Source of the DNA: Bacillota bacterium
Lineage (GTDB): Bacteria > Bacillota > Clostridia > Christensenellales > SZUA-584
Assembly: GCA_023412005.1 (NCBI GenBank)
Contig: JAEYOE010000017.1
Coordinates: forward strand, 1-27,557
DNA length: 27,557 nt
Direction of reading: 5' to 3'
The translations under genes and the position numbers were made by a program. Positions 15,444 through 22,971 of the stretch are shown piece by piece (the first letter of the stretch is position 1; each line of letters opens with the position of its first letter). The notes beneath the pieces were generated by a model. The model was given only the letters and a program-made list of their open reading frames with translations. It had not been told where the DNA came from and ran no database searches.

Positions 15444-15472
15444 TGGACAACCACAATATCTTGTGATATTTT
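15444..15472 (+). promoter_or_regulatory. Promoter of the uracil permease gene
   Basis: TGGACA (15444-15449) and TATTTT (15467-15472) are separated by 17 bases. Initiation near 15479 would place the whole attenuator described below in the transcribed leader. Confidence 0.55.
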
Positions 15473-15490
15473 TAAACAAATGGACAACCC

Positions 15491-15572
15491 TTTAAATCCG
15501 GACCAGAGAGCCCGGCAAGGTATGCTTTTTTTGAGTGCGATCAAAGCCTTGCCAAAAAACAAGGCTTTTTTT
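15491..15572 (+). promoter_or_regulatory. PyrR-type attenuator in the uraA leader
   Basis: The leader contains TCCGGACCAGAGAGCCCGGC followed by AAGG, matching the PyrR-binding-loop style (CCAGAGAG then GCAAGG) known from Bacillota pyr leaders. GGCAAGG (15514-15520) can pair with CCTTGCC (15547-15553) as an antiterminator. Alternatively AAAGCCTTG (15543-15551) pairs with CAAGGCTTT (15560-15568) to form a terminator followed by seven T. The two pairings are mutually exclusive. By the known mechanism, UMP-bound PyrR would stabilise the first hairpin and allow termination. The pairing is seen directly; PyrR control is inferred by family resemblance. No pyrR gene is in the window. Confidence 0.8.
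15543..15572 (+). terminator. Attenuator terminator upstream of uraA
   Basis: Nine-base-pair stem AAAGCCTTG/CAAGGCTTT with an 8-base loop and a T run to 15572, lying about 110 bases before the uraA start. It is the regulated terminator arm of the PyrR-type leader. Confidence 0.85.
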
Positions 15573-15680
15573 AATGCCTGTCAGTTGAAAAATGAGTCGG
15601 TTTAGAGGGCGAATGGTTCTCAATATTCCATAAATATTGGGAAGCCTTAATAACGCACCATAATATCAAGGAGGATGTAT

Positions 15681-17072
15681 ATGAATAAAGACCAGCAGGC
15701 ATTTGGTTATTTACCAGATGAGAGACCGCCAATATGGAAGCTGTTACTGTACGCATTGCAGCAGATCGTTGTTATGTTCCCCGCTACGATTCTCGTGGCA
15801 CTCTTAACAGGTTTCCACCTTTCCACCACAATCTTCGCAAGCGGTTTTGCGACGTTATGCTTTATTCTCATCACAGGCAGGAAGATTCCGCTCTACTTCG
15901 GCTCCAGCTTTTCTTATCTTTCCGCTATCATAGGTTTAACAGGCGGCGTCGAATTCGGTCATATTCTGCCCGACGCCACCATTTCGGCTGTGCAGTTCGG
16001 CATTATGGCCTCGGGCCTTGTGTCTATCGCAGTTGGCTTCATTGTGAAGGCGTTTGGCAGAAAGTCCATCGAAAAAGTGCTGCCGCCCACGGTAACAGGC
16101 CCTATCGCGATGGTTATCGGCTTAACGCTTGCGGCCAATGCACTTGGTGATGCGGCTCCGGCTCAGGGCGTTGCCGGTGTGACCGGTTCCGACTGGGTTT
16201 GGCTGGTATCGCTCGTGACGCTGGTGGCTACCATACTGTTCTCCGTTTACCTGAAAGGTGTTTGGGGGCAGCTGCCGCTGCTGTTCGGGCCGATTGTCGG
16301 GTGTGTTACAGCAGCCATTGTGTTGGCTGTTACCGGAGAATCGCTGTTCAGAACACTGCCCGATGCGGCTGTTGCCAGCACGGCTTTGATTCCGGGCGTT
16401 TTAACGGTGCCGCACTTCACGCTGCCGTCCATATCTTGGGAGGCTGTCGCGGCGATTATGCCGATTGCGATTGCGACGATTCCCGAATCGACCGCGCATG
16501 TATTCCAGCTTGATATTTACGTGAATAACCTTGCCCGCAAAAAAGGCAAGGCGGATTATGACATCGGCAACAGACTCGGCCAGAACCTCATCGGCGACGG
16601 CGTCGGCGATATCGTAGCCAGCGCGTTCGGCGGCCCGGCCGGCACCAACTACGGCGAAAACATCAGCGCGATGGCCATCACGAAGGTGTTCTCGGTGCCG
16701 GTGCTGATTGCGGCGGCGATTATCGCGATGGCGCTTTCGTTCATCACACCGATCGTTAACGTGATTTATGGTATTCCGCAGGCGGTTATCGGCGGCATTG
16801 AGATATTCCTGTTCGGCGCGATTGCCGCTCAGGGTATTGCGATTATGATTGACCGCAAGGTGGATATGTTCAACGCGAAGAACATTGCTGTTATCGCCGT
16901 GATTATGATAATCGGCGTTGGCGGACAGTTCAAGTTCGGCGGCATGATTCCGTTCCTTGGCATGCAGGTGCCCTGCATTGCGGGTGCTGCTATTGTGGGT
17001 ATTCTTTTGAACATGCTGCTCAGCATTGGCGGCAAGAAGAAAGAAGCTGCCGAAGCTGAAAAGGCTGAATAA
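15681..17072 (+). CDS. uraA: Uracil permease, NCS2 family
   Basis: 463-residue membrane transporter of the nucleobase:cation symporter-2 family, taking up uracil (possibly xanthine) with a proton. The start at 15681 lies 6 bases after AAGGAGG; an ATG at 15675 is too close to that site. About 14 hydrophobic segments are present. Family motifs include PLYFGSSFSYLSAIIGLTGG early, ATIPESTAHVFQ near residue 267 and GQNLIGDGVGDIVASAFGGPAGTNYGEN. The Glu in PES and the GTNYGEN loop are typical substrate-site regions of uracil permeases. The pyrimidine-responsive leader supports uracil as substrate. Terminated by a strong hairpin. Confidence 0.93.
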   Translation: MNKDQQAFGYLPDERPPIWKLLLYALQQIVVMFPATILVALLTGFHLSTTIFASGFATLCFILITGRKIPLYFGSSFSYLSAIIGLTGGVEFGHILPDATISAVQFGIMASGLVSIAVGFIVKAFGRKSIEKVLPPTVTGPIAMVIGLTLAANALGDAAPAQGVAGVTGSDWVWLVSLVTLVATILFSVYLKGVWGQLPLLFGPIVGCVTAAIVLAVTGESLFRTLPDAAVASTALIPGVLTVPHFTLPSISWEAVAAIMPIAIATIPESTAHVFQLDIYVNNLARKKGKADYDIGNRLGQNLIGDGVGDIVASAFGGPAGTNYGENISAMAITKVFSVPVLIAAAIIAMALSFITPIVNVIYGIPQAVIGGIEIFLFGAIAAQGIAIMIDRKVDMFNAKNIAVIAVIMIIGVGGQFKFGGMIPFLGMQVPCIAGAAIVGILLNMLLSIGGKKKEAAEAEKAE

Positions 17073-17098
17073 CGCAGAAACTTTATAGAGTGAAACAG

Positions 17099-17126
17099 CA
17101 AGGCCGGAGAAATCCGGCCTTGTTTT
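17099..17126 (+). terminator. Strong terminator after uraA, possibly bidirectional
   Basis: Perfect 10-bp stem CAAGGCCGGA-gaaa-TCCGGCCTTG followed by TTTT. It lies between uraA and the convergent dNTPase module. A weaker T tract on the opposite strand means it may also serve genes from the minus strand. Confidence 0.9.
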
Positions 17127-17155
17127 CGTGTATATATCAAATTACAAATTATAGT

Positions 17156-17749
17156 TTACCCAACACTACGCAATTCATAAAAAACCAGTTTTCGAGGCCC
17201 TACAGGTTCTTTATTTGTATCTGATTCAAAAGCAAAACTCCATTCTAGAAAAACAGATTTAGAATCAAATAAAATATCTTTGTATTTACGTTTTATAATT
17301 TCGGAATACCTTACGATCTCTTCTATTTCTTCATTATTTAAAAATTTGCTATCTCCAGTATAACTTCTTTCTAAAGAACTATCAAAACAGATAGACACAT
17401 CTATTTTATTAAAAGTTACTAAATTCCACAAATCATCTTTAGCAGCCTCGATAACCATCCTATGGCTTGCTACTTCCAGAACACCGCTTTTCTCTGCTAT
17501 AAAATATGGATAATAGATGATAAGACTATCTTCCCCTAATGTTTTTTGTAATCCTTCTGCAAATTCTTCTGCCTCATCGGATGACACCCCCACTTTTCTT
17601 GGTAAATTTAGATCATTACCTTCCCAAATTGCCGAACGAATAGTCCAAAGGATACTATTTTCTAGTTTTGTTCCTTTCTCATATTTCTTCCATGGTACAG
17701 TAGGAAGACCGGAACTTTGTAATTCGTAGAAGCCCTGTAGTTTGTTCAT
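17156..17749 (-). CDS. Compact ATP-grasp-like protein related to PPDK/PEP-synthase N-domain
   Basis: 197-residue soluble protein with no name I can give with confidence. The order of motifs suggests the nucleotide-binding domain of PEP synthase/PPDK enzymes, reduced to a minimum. LWTIRSA (34-40) resembles the VRSSA strand. IIYYPYFIAEKSGVL (77-91) resembles the Q-hydrophobic-SGV strand. MVIEAAKDDLWNLV (98-111) resembles the I-EA-G-G stretch, and FLEWSFA (167-173) with LVFYELRSV (188-196) resembles the closing EWA...LQ-R-P element. The phospho-histidine and PEP domains are missing. Start at 17749 follows GAGG by 6 bases; a 17761 ATG overlaps the upstream dNTPase stop. AT-rich. The ATP-grasp reading is inference from pattern order, not a search. 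Confidence 0.6.
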   Translation of the reverse strand: MNKLQGFYELQSSGLPTVPWKKYEKGTKLENSILWTIRSAIWEGNDLNLPRKVGVSSDEAEEFAEGLQKTLGEDSLIIYYPYFIAEKSGVLEVASHRMVIEAAKDDLWNLVTFNKIDVSICFDSSLERSYTGDSKFLNNEEIEEIVRYSEIIKRKYKDILFDSKSVFLEWSFAFESDTNKEPVGPRKLVFYELRSVG

Positions 17750-17757
17750 GGTTATCC

Positions 17758-19011
17758 TCATATTTTTATTGCAGGATTTGAAATCCGCTCTTTTTCTTCA
17801 ATCGCGTAACGGTCGGTCATGCTTGAAATGTAATCACAGATGAGCCATATATGACCATTGCTTTTATCATTGCTTTTATCATCGTATTCCTTAAATTCTT
17901 TGATATTATTATACTTATATAGCCATTTTGGGGGCAGAAGCTTAGGTTTGTCTAAATAGGATTCATAAAGTGTTTCAGCTAATTTGATTGCTTTTCTATC
18001 CATAGTATGAATCATTTGGGTGTCATAAACCAAAGCTGATATTAATTCTTTAAAGCTTGCAAAAAAAGCACTGTTTTCTTCATTAAAAGTAATAATTCTC
18101 TCCTTTTTCTTAGCGTATTCCTGAACATCTTCAAGAGTTTTCACGCCCTTTAATATAATATTGTCCCAACTATCGCGAGTTAGCTTTTCAATCAATTGAT
18201 GTATGAGATCTCTGATAAAGAATGATCCGCTATATTGCTCAGAGCAAATTTTAACACCAGTATATTTTTGGACAAGTTCACTAAGCTCGTGGTATTTATG
18301 TAAAGAATCTTTATTATTTTGAATAGAATACTGCAAAACACCTGACTTTATACCATCCTCCAAATCATGGCATAGATATGCCATAGTATCAACAATACCA
18401 ACTATTTGCCCTTCCAAACTTGAGCAAGGAAAATCGGGCATTAAGTCGGCATATATTCCGCTATTATCTTTTGTATGCTTGAATATACCTTCTCGTACCT
18501 CATGTGTTAGATTTAGACCATCGGTGCCAACTTCTCTATTTTCAAGAAAATCTACAACTCGAACACTCTGTTCATTATGATAAAATCTACCTAGGTTGTT
18601 CTCTTTAATTTTTGAATCTAAATATCTTTCAACTGCATGTCCAAAAGGTGTATGACCTAAGTCGTGACCAAGAGAAATAGCTTCAGCTAAATCTTCATTT
18701 AGCGCTAGACATTTACATATACCTCTTGCAAATTGCGATACCTCTAAAGTATGGGTCAATCTAGTTCTAAAATGATCACCCTCATGATTAACGAAAACTT
18801 GTGTTTTATACATTAACCTTCTGAATGCTCTGGAATGAATTATTCTATCTCTATCTCTTTGAAAAGATGCTCTATTATCCGTGTCAACATTCTTTTTTTC
18901 AATTTTTCGACTATTTTCTTTTGGTCTATGTGTTGCAAAAGGAGCTAATATTGACGAGTAACTTTCTTCAATCTCTTTCTTCATTCGGGGTTGGGTTATG
19001 CTATTAAACAT
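17758..19011 (-). CDS. dgt: HD-type deoxynucleoside triphosphate triphosphohydrolase (dGTPase-like)
   Basis: 417-residue dNTPase that would hydrolyse dNTPs to deoxynucleoside and triphosphate. HD superfamily motifs are complete: HSRAFRRL (59-66), RTRLTHTLEV (82-91, H87), LGHDLGHTPFGHAVE (114-128, metal-binding H116/D117) and VDTMAYLCHDLEDG (207-220, D208). The canonical HAGE is HAVE here. Length and the HSRAFRRL/LTHTLEV style match type-1 dGTPases. It is AT-rich compared with flanking genes and joined to the ATP-grasp-like gene with at most a small overlap. dGTPases of this type act in nucleotide balance and, in some bacteria, in phage defence by depleting dNTPs. Start follows GGAAGG with a 9-base spacer. 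Confidence 0.92.
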   Translation of the reverse strand: MFNSITQPRMKKEIEESYSSILAPFATHRPKENSRKIEKKNVDTDNRASFQRDRDRIIHSRAFRRLMYKTQVFVNHEGDHFRTRLTHTLEVSQFARGICKCLALNEDLAEAISLGHDLGHTPFGHAVERYLDSKIKENNLGRFYHNEQSVRVVDFLENREVGTDGLNLTHEVREGIFKHTKDNSGIYADLMPDFPCSSLEGQIVGIVDTMAYLCHDLEDGIKSGVLQYSIQNNKDSLHKYHELSELVQKYTGVKICSEQYSGSFFIRDLIHQLIEKLTRDSWDNIILKGVKTLEDVQEYAKKKERIITFNEENSAFFASFKELISALVYDTQMIHTMDRKAIKLAETLYESYLDKPKLLPPKWLYKYNNIKEFKEYDDKSNDKSNGHIWLICDYISSMTDRYAIEEKERISNPAIKI

Positions 19012-19045
19012 AAAACTTTACCTTCCCATTTCTTCAATCATTATT

Positions 19046-19074
19046 AATATAGTACAACAAAACTACATAGGCAA
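19046..19074 (-). promoter_or_regulatory. Promoter of the dNTPase/ATP-grasp unit
   Basis: On the minus strand TTGCCT (19069-19074) and TATATT (19046-19051) have a 17-base spacer. It is about 35 bases upstream of the dNTPase start, so the two-gene unit has its own promoter. Confidence 0.6.
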
Positions 19075-19113
19075 ATATTTTGTAGTAACTTTTCAATTTA
19101 CGCTACAGCCCTC

Positions 19114-19296
19114 TCAGCCGCTCCGCTCTCTCATAAACACCCGCTCATGCTCCGCCTCACTCACACTCGGGTCGCGTGTCTTATAATAAATGCGGCAGGG
19201 GAGCGCCCCGCACTCACCGCAGTGCTTATACCCCTTGCTCTCGCAGCACCCGTATATCGGGCAGCCCTCGCCGCCCACAAACGCTGCCCAATACAC
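19114..19296 (-). CDS. Short Cys-rich protein, DUF3795-like fragment
   Basis: 60-residue protein with a central CPIYGCCESKGYKHCGECG segment and GALPCRIYY, closely resembling the C-terminal cysteine part of DUF3795 proteins (compare 14945-15286). The tail TRDPSVSEAEHERVFMRER is charged. Translation would start with GTG at 19296, only 20 bases after the stop of the coiled-coil gene. The ribosome binding site is weak (AAAGGG close by, GGGAG further). It may be a truncated remnant or a genuine mini-protein coupled to the operon. Confidence 0.55.
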   Translation of the reverse strand: MYWAAFVGGEGCPIYGCCESKGYKHCGECGALPCRIYYKTRDPSVSEAEHERVFMRERSG

Positions 19297-19316
19297 CCGC
19301 CCTTTCTTCTCCCTTC

Positions 19317-20246
19317 TCAGCCGATTGTAATCAGCTTCTCAAGGCTGTCCTTATATCCGCTGAGTTTTCTTTCCTGCTCGCTCTGCATATTCTTGAGCTT
19401 AAAAATCGCCGTCGTCAGTTTATCAAGAGCCTCCGATACACTGTCCTGTGCGTCATTGATTCTGGAATGCACCATAAAATCGCTGAATATGTTATCAAAG
19501 AAAATATCAACCAAACTGAGAGAGTCGCTTATATCAATGCTCAAGCGCACATCGCCCATCTCTTCTTTAAAACGTTCCAGCCGTCTTTGAGCCAGAACCA
19601 TCAAATCTGCCGCTTCATCAATGCGCTCATGCTTCATGATACCTGAAATCATTCCGCCGCCGATCAAATCCCATGTGCTGTAGTCCTCCGCAGAATCAAG
19701 CTCGTTAAGTGAGGCTCTCAATGCCTCTTGTGCGTCTTCACCGGCCTTTATGGCTTCACCGATCTCCTTAATGCTGATCTTTGCCGCGTTGATGTTTTTT
19801 TCATGCTCCAAAATGAGCTCGCCCTTATGGCTGTTTTGCTCAATAAGGGTCAGCCGTTTCATCGCAAACAGTGCATCATATTTTTGCTGACAGCCAAAAT
19901 ACGCGTCGTGCTCGGCGGTGAGCGTATCAATTCTGTCGCTGACCTCCTTAACATCCTTAAGAGCTTGATCGTACTTAAGCTTGGCAGCCAGCGCTTCGAC
20001 TTTTTCTTTTTCAATGTGCTTATCAAGCGTCCCCAGTACGGAATAAATCACTGAGGAAAAGCTGTTTTTCTCAAGCTTTATTAAATCCGCATTCTCCTTT
20101 TCCAGTTCCGCTTTTAAATCGTCGCATCTGCGCAGCAGCGTGCTTTTAAGACTTTTGGCGGTGGTGATTATTGCCGTCAGTTTTTTCTGCCGCGCAATGT
20201 TTTGCTGCATGAGAATCAGCTGTTTGTTTAACTCCTGAATGTCCAT
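19317..20246 (-). CDS. Coiled-coil protein, conserved but uncharacterised
   Basis: 309 residues, almost entirely helical and charged, with no signal peptide or membrane span. Two coiled-coil regions (about 1-75 and 85-185) carry heptads such as LKAELEKENADLIKLEKN and AAKLKYDQALKDVKEVSDRIDTL. A conserved-looking C-terminal part follows: STWDLIGGGMISGIMKHERIDEA (about 196-218) and then VDIFFDNIFSDFMVHSRINDA (about 251-271). I recall this GGGMI/FFD-F-D-MV-S-IND combination from uncharacterised Bacillota proteins. It sits 27 bases after a methyltransferase gene and may be translated from AAAGGAG 12 bases upstream. No function is assigned. Confidence 0.68.
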   Translation of the reverse strand: MDIQELNKQLILMQQNIARQKKLTAIITTAKSLKSTLLRRCDDLKAELEKENADLIKLEKNSFSSVIYSVLGTLDKHIEKEKVEALAAKLKYDQALKDVKEVSDRIDTLTAEHDAYFGCQQKYDALFAMKRLTLIEQNSHKGELILEHEKNINAAKISIKEIGEAIKAGEDAQEALRASLNELDSAEDYSTWDLIGGGMISGIMKHERIDEAADLMVLAQRRLERFKEEMGDVRLSIDISDSLSLVDIFFDNIFSDFMVHSRINDAQDSVSEALDKLTTAIFKLKNMQSEQERKLSGYKDSLEKLITIG

Positions 20247-20273
20247 ATGGTTGCATTTCTCCTTTGTGTTTTG

Positions 20274-21068
20274 TCATCCAATCTCGGCCACAACAATTGA
20301 ATCGATGCGCTGCGCATCCGCCTGCGACGCTATCAAGAACTCCGCCACGCCAAGCTTTGGCATAATCTTCTGAAACAGCGGGTAATTCTCTTGAATAGCA
20401 AGCGACGGGTGCAGTGAGCGCACGTCGTCCTCGGTATCTGCGCACCAAATCATCCTCGCATTCGGCAGGTCTTTCAGCACAATCAGGTTGCTGATATCAA
20501 TGCCCTTCTTGCTGTAATAATCAAAAACCACAGCGGCTTTGCCAAACCGCGCCATATGCGAGAAGACTGTCATCACGTCATCTCTTTTAAGGTAGTTAAA
20601 TACACTTAATATCAAAAAAATGAGGCGGCCTTTCACCTCAATACTGTCAAACGTGGATGCATCAAGAATAGACCCCGCAATCGCTCGGCAGCGTGGATGC
20701 GGCGCTATAAGCTGCTCGCGCAGCGCAATGACACTTGGCAGATCGATATCGTACCAATTCAGATTGTTGTGGCTGCAGCGATAAAACGCTGTGTCCAGCC
20801 CGCAGCCAAGGCAGACAATCGTGGCCTCGGGTTCGTTTTCCACCAAACGCTTCAACTCGTGGTCGGTATCCCACGCGCGCGCAATCCATGCAAGGCGGCT
20901 CAATTGATGATGGTGTTTATGAATACCCGAGAAGTCAAATTCGTTTTCTTCCACAATTTTTACACACATATCATCTTTAATCAGGCCGTCTGGCTTGATG
21001 CTCTCCGAATAACGGCCCCAGAACGGCAGCAGCATTGTTTTCTCTAAATCATTTAAGTCTTCCTTCAT
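20274..21068 (-). CDS. Class I SAM-dependent methyltransferase, leucine carboxyl methyltransferase (LCM) family
   Basis: 264-residue putative O-methyltransferase. It has the SAM-binding glycine motif IVCLGCGLDTAFYR, an acidic strand WYDIDLPSVIALREQL that would hold the ribose, and LIFLILSVFNYLKRDDV near the later motif. The GCGLDT/YDIDLP combination is typical of the LCM/polyketide O-methyltransferase group (PF04072 style). Start at 21068 is chosen because AAGGGA is 7 bases upstream; upstream codons look non-coding. The substrate is unknown. It heads a three-gene run with the coiled-coil and Cys-rich proteins, so it may modify a partner encoded there or a small molecule. Confidence 0.83.
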   Translation of the reverse strand: MKEDLNDLEKTMLLPFWGRYSESIKPDGLIKDDMCVKIVEENEFDFSGIHKHHHQLSRLAWIARAWDTDHELKRLVENEPEATIVCLGCGLDTAFYRCSHNNLNWYDIDLPSVIALREQLIAPHPRCRAIAGSILDASTFDSIEVKGRLIFLILSVFNYLKRDDVMTVFSHMARFGKAAVVFDYYSKKGIDISNLIVLKDLPNARMIWCADTEDDVRSLHPSLAIQENYPLFQKIMPKLGVAEFLIASQADAQRIDSIVVAEIG

Positions 21069-21104
21069 GGTGCGTCCCTTCAAGAAACAAATATTATATG
21101 TAAC

Positions 21105-21134
21105 ATTATAGCACATAACCCCACTTTCATACAA
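21105..21134 (-). promoter_or_regulatory. Extended -10 promoter of the methyltransferase operon
   Basis: On the minus strand TTGTAT (21129-21134) and TATAAT (21105-21110) are spaced by 18 bases, with TG one base before the -10. The promoter drives the three-gene run toward 19114. Confidence 0.65.
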
Positions 21135-21140
21135 TCACAT

Positions 21141-21225
21141 TGCGCCATGCGCATCATCTGCACCGCTTCTTCAGATAATAAGAATGGCAGCATTGCTTGA
21201 CAAATTTCGCGCATGTGCGTAATGT
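21141..21225 (+). promoter_or_regulatory. MFS promoter with two GC-rich palindromes
   Basis: TTGACA (21197-21202) and TAATGT (21220-21225) are spaced 17 bases apart upstream of the exporter gene. The spacer contains a near-palindrome CGCGCATGTGCG (21208-21219, two mismatches). Another, TGCGC-cat-GCGCA, lies at 21141-21153 between the divergent genes. These look like operator sites, but no regulator gene is adjacent. Confidence 0.55.
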
Positions 21226-21256
21226 GGTTGAGACAACAAATGAGGGGAAAACATCG

Positions 21257-22678
21257 ATGAAGAAAAAAACGGGGCTGATGCTGTTTTCGGTGGCGCTCGG
21301 AACATTCATGTCGGCGCTGGATGCCAGCGTGGTGAATGTGGCGAATCCCGTGATACAGGCACATTTCAATGTGCCGCTTGCAACGGAGGAGTGGGTGGTC
21401 ACCGCGTACCTGATTGTGGTGAGCAGCCTGCTGCTGTTTTTCGGCCGCCTTTCTGATCTTCACGGCCAGAAACGGCTCTATATCACCGGCTTTGCGGTGT
21501 TCACGCTCGGCTCGGCGCTATGCTCGCTCTCGGCCAGCATCGGGCTGCTGATCGGTTTTCGCGTGGCGCAGGCACTTGGTGCAGGGATGATGTTTTCCAC
21601 CAGCTCGGCGATCATCACTAACAACGTGTCGCCGGAAAGGCGCGGCCGCGCCTTCAGCGTGATTGCAATGGCAGTCGCAATCGCGTTATCCACCGGGCCG
21701 GTGCTTGGCGGTGCGCTCACGAGCGCGCTCGGATGGCAGAGCATATTTTACATCAATGTGCCCATTGGCATTATCGGGATAGTTCTCGCCGCGCGCTTCA
21801 TTCCGGCAGACAAGCACAAGCCCGCCGTGCCGATGGATATACCCGGCAGTGTGATGATATTTGCGGCGCTGTTTATGCTGCTGCTTGCGCTCGACCAGTT
21901 GAGCGCGAACATTGACCTGCTGACGTTTGGGCTGCTGATGGGGGGCGGGCTGTTCGTCGCTGCCCTGTTCGTTCGTTTTGAAAAGCGGTCGAAGCACCCA
22001 ATACTGAACTTAAAGCTGTTTCGTATCCGTGTGTTTTCGGCGAGCCTCACCGCCGCTGTGCTGAACTATATGGCGCAGTATGTGATGGTGTTTCTGGTGC
22101 CGTTTTATTTGCAGACCGTGCGGATGTACAGCCCGGCGATGTCGGGCTTGGTCTATATGCCAATGCCGCTTGCCGCGCTCGTGATCGCGCCGATTGCTGG
22201 TGTCATGGCCGACCGCACCGATACGCGCATGTTAAGCTCGTTTGGTATGGGTGTGATGGCTGTGGGACTGTTCCTGCTAAGCCGCATCGAAGCAGACACA
22301 GCAAACAGCTATATCGTTATGGCGATGGCCGTGACGGGCATCGGCTCGGGGTTGTTTCAAACGCCGAACAACAGCGCTGTGATGGGCAGCGTACCGGCCG
22401 ACAGCCGCGGTGTGGCTTCGGGTATGCTCGCGACTGCGCGCAATGTGGGCATGGTGATGGGTGTGGGGCTGTCCGGCGGGCTTTTCGCGCTATTTTCGGG
22501 GCGTGCGCCGGGGCAGGCGGCGGAAGGCATTACCGGTATGATTGCGCAAAAGGAGGCCTTCGTTTATGCGCTTCAGTATACGTTTTTAATCGCGAGCGGT
22601 CTCGCCGTCGCTGCGATGGCGGCCTCGCTGACCAAGGGCAAAGCAAGCCTGCCGGATATGCTCAAAAAAGCGGAATAA
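21257..22678 (+). CDS. MFS drug exporter, DHA2 (EmrB/QacA) family, 14 TM
   Basis: 473-residue major facilitator protein. The start at 21257 follows GAGGGG by about 9 bases. It has the DHA2 N-terminal motif LDASVVNVANPVI (canonically LDxTIVNVALP), motif A after TM2 (GRLSDLHGQKRLY), and motif C-like stretch in TM5 (ALSTGPVLGGAL) followed by GWQSIFYINVPIG, diagnostic of DHA2 proteins. About 14 hydrophobic spans are present. These antiporters use the proton gradient to export drugs, biocides or metabolites; the substrate cannot be predicted. The promoter carries palindromes but no TetR or MarR neighbour is present. Confidence 0.93.
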   Translation: MKKKTGLMLFSVALGTFMSALDASVVNVANPVIQAHFNVPLATEEWVVTAYLIVVSSLLLFFGRLSDLHGQKRLYITGFAVFTLGSALCSLSASIGLLIGFRVAQALGAGMMFSTSSAIITNNVSPERRGRAFSVIAMAVAIALSTGPVLGGALTSALGWQSIFYINVPIGIIGIVLAARFIPADKHKPAVPMDIPGSVMIFAALFMLLLALDQLSANIDLLTFGLLMGGGLFVAALFVRFEKRSKHPILNLKLFRIRVFSASLTAAVLNYMAQYVMVFLVPFYLQTVRMYSPAMSGLVYMPMPLAALVIAPIAGVMADRTDTRMLSSFGMGVMAVGLFLLSRIEADTANSYIVMAMAVTGIGSGLFQTPNNSAVMGSVPADSRGVASGMLATARNVGMVMGVGLSGGLFALFSGRAPGQAAEGITGMIAQKEAFVYALQYTFLIASGLAVAAMAASLTKGKASLPDMLKKAE

Positions 22679-22971
22679 CTTTTTGAATAGAAGCACATTG
22701 TCTGTTGCGTCATCGGCCCCCTCTTATGACGACCCAGTCGGTGGAATGGGGTCTGTCACCGATAGGTGACTGGGGGAGAGAAAAGTAGCTTGTTTTGCTT
22801 CCTCTAACACTTTGTGCCACGTTAACCCATTTGGGGCAGTCTCTTAGCAGGTTACGATTTGATAAGTGCTGATGCGCGTCGGCTGATGCGCTTTTTTATT
22901 TTTTTGCTCGCATAACGAAACGTGTGCCGCCGAATACTAAGAGTTGTGAATAATATGAAAGGAGTCCTTCT
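22679..22971. other. Intergenic region with hairpins between MFS and coat genes
   Basis: No gene is seen. GTCACC-gata-GGTGAC (22755-22770) is a perfect hairpin inside a segment reading CCCAGTCGGTG...GACTGGGGGAG, similar in style to clostridial intergenic repeats. A strong terminator-like hairpin with a long T tract sits at 22874-22905. A short RNA ending there is possible, but no clear promoter was identified. Confidence 0.5.
22874..22905 (+). terminator. Strong terminator upstream of the second coat pair
   Basis: GCGCGTC (22874-22880) pairs with GATGCGC (22885-22891), with one G-U pair and loop GGCT. TTTTTTATTTTTTT follows. It is about 200 bases after the MFS stop, so it either ends the MFS message or a separate small transcript. 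Confidence 0.75.
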
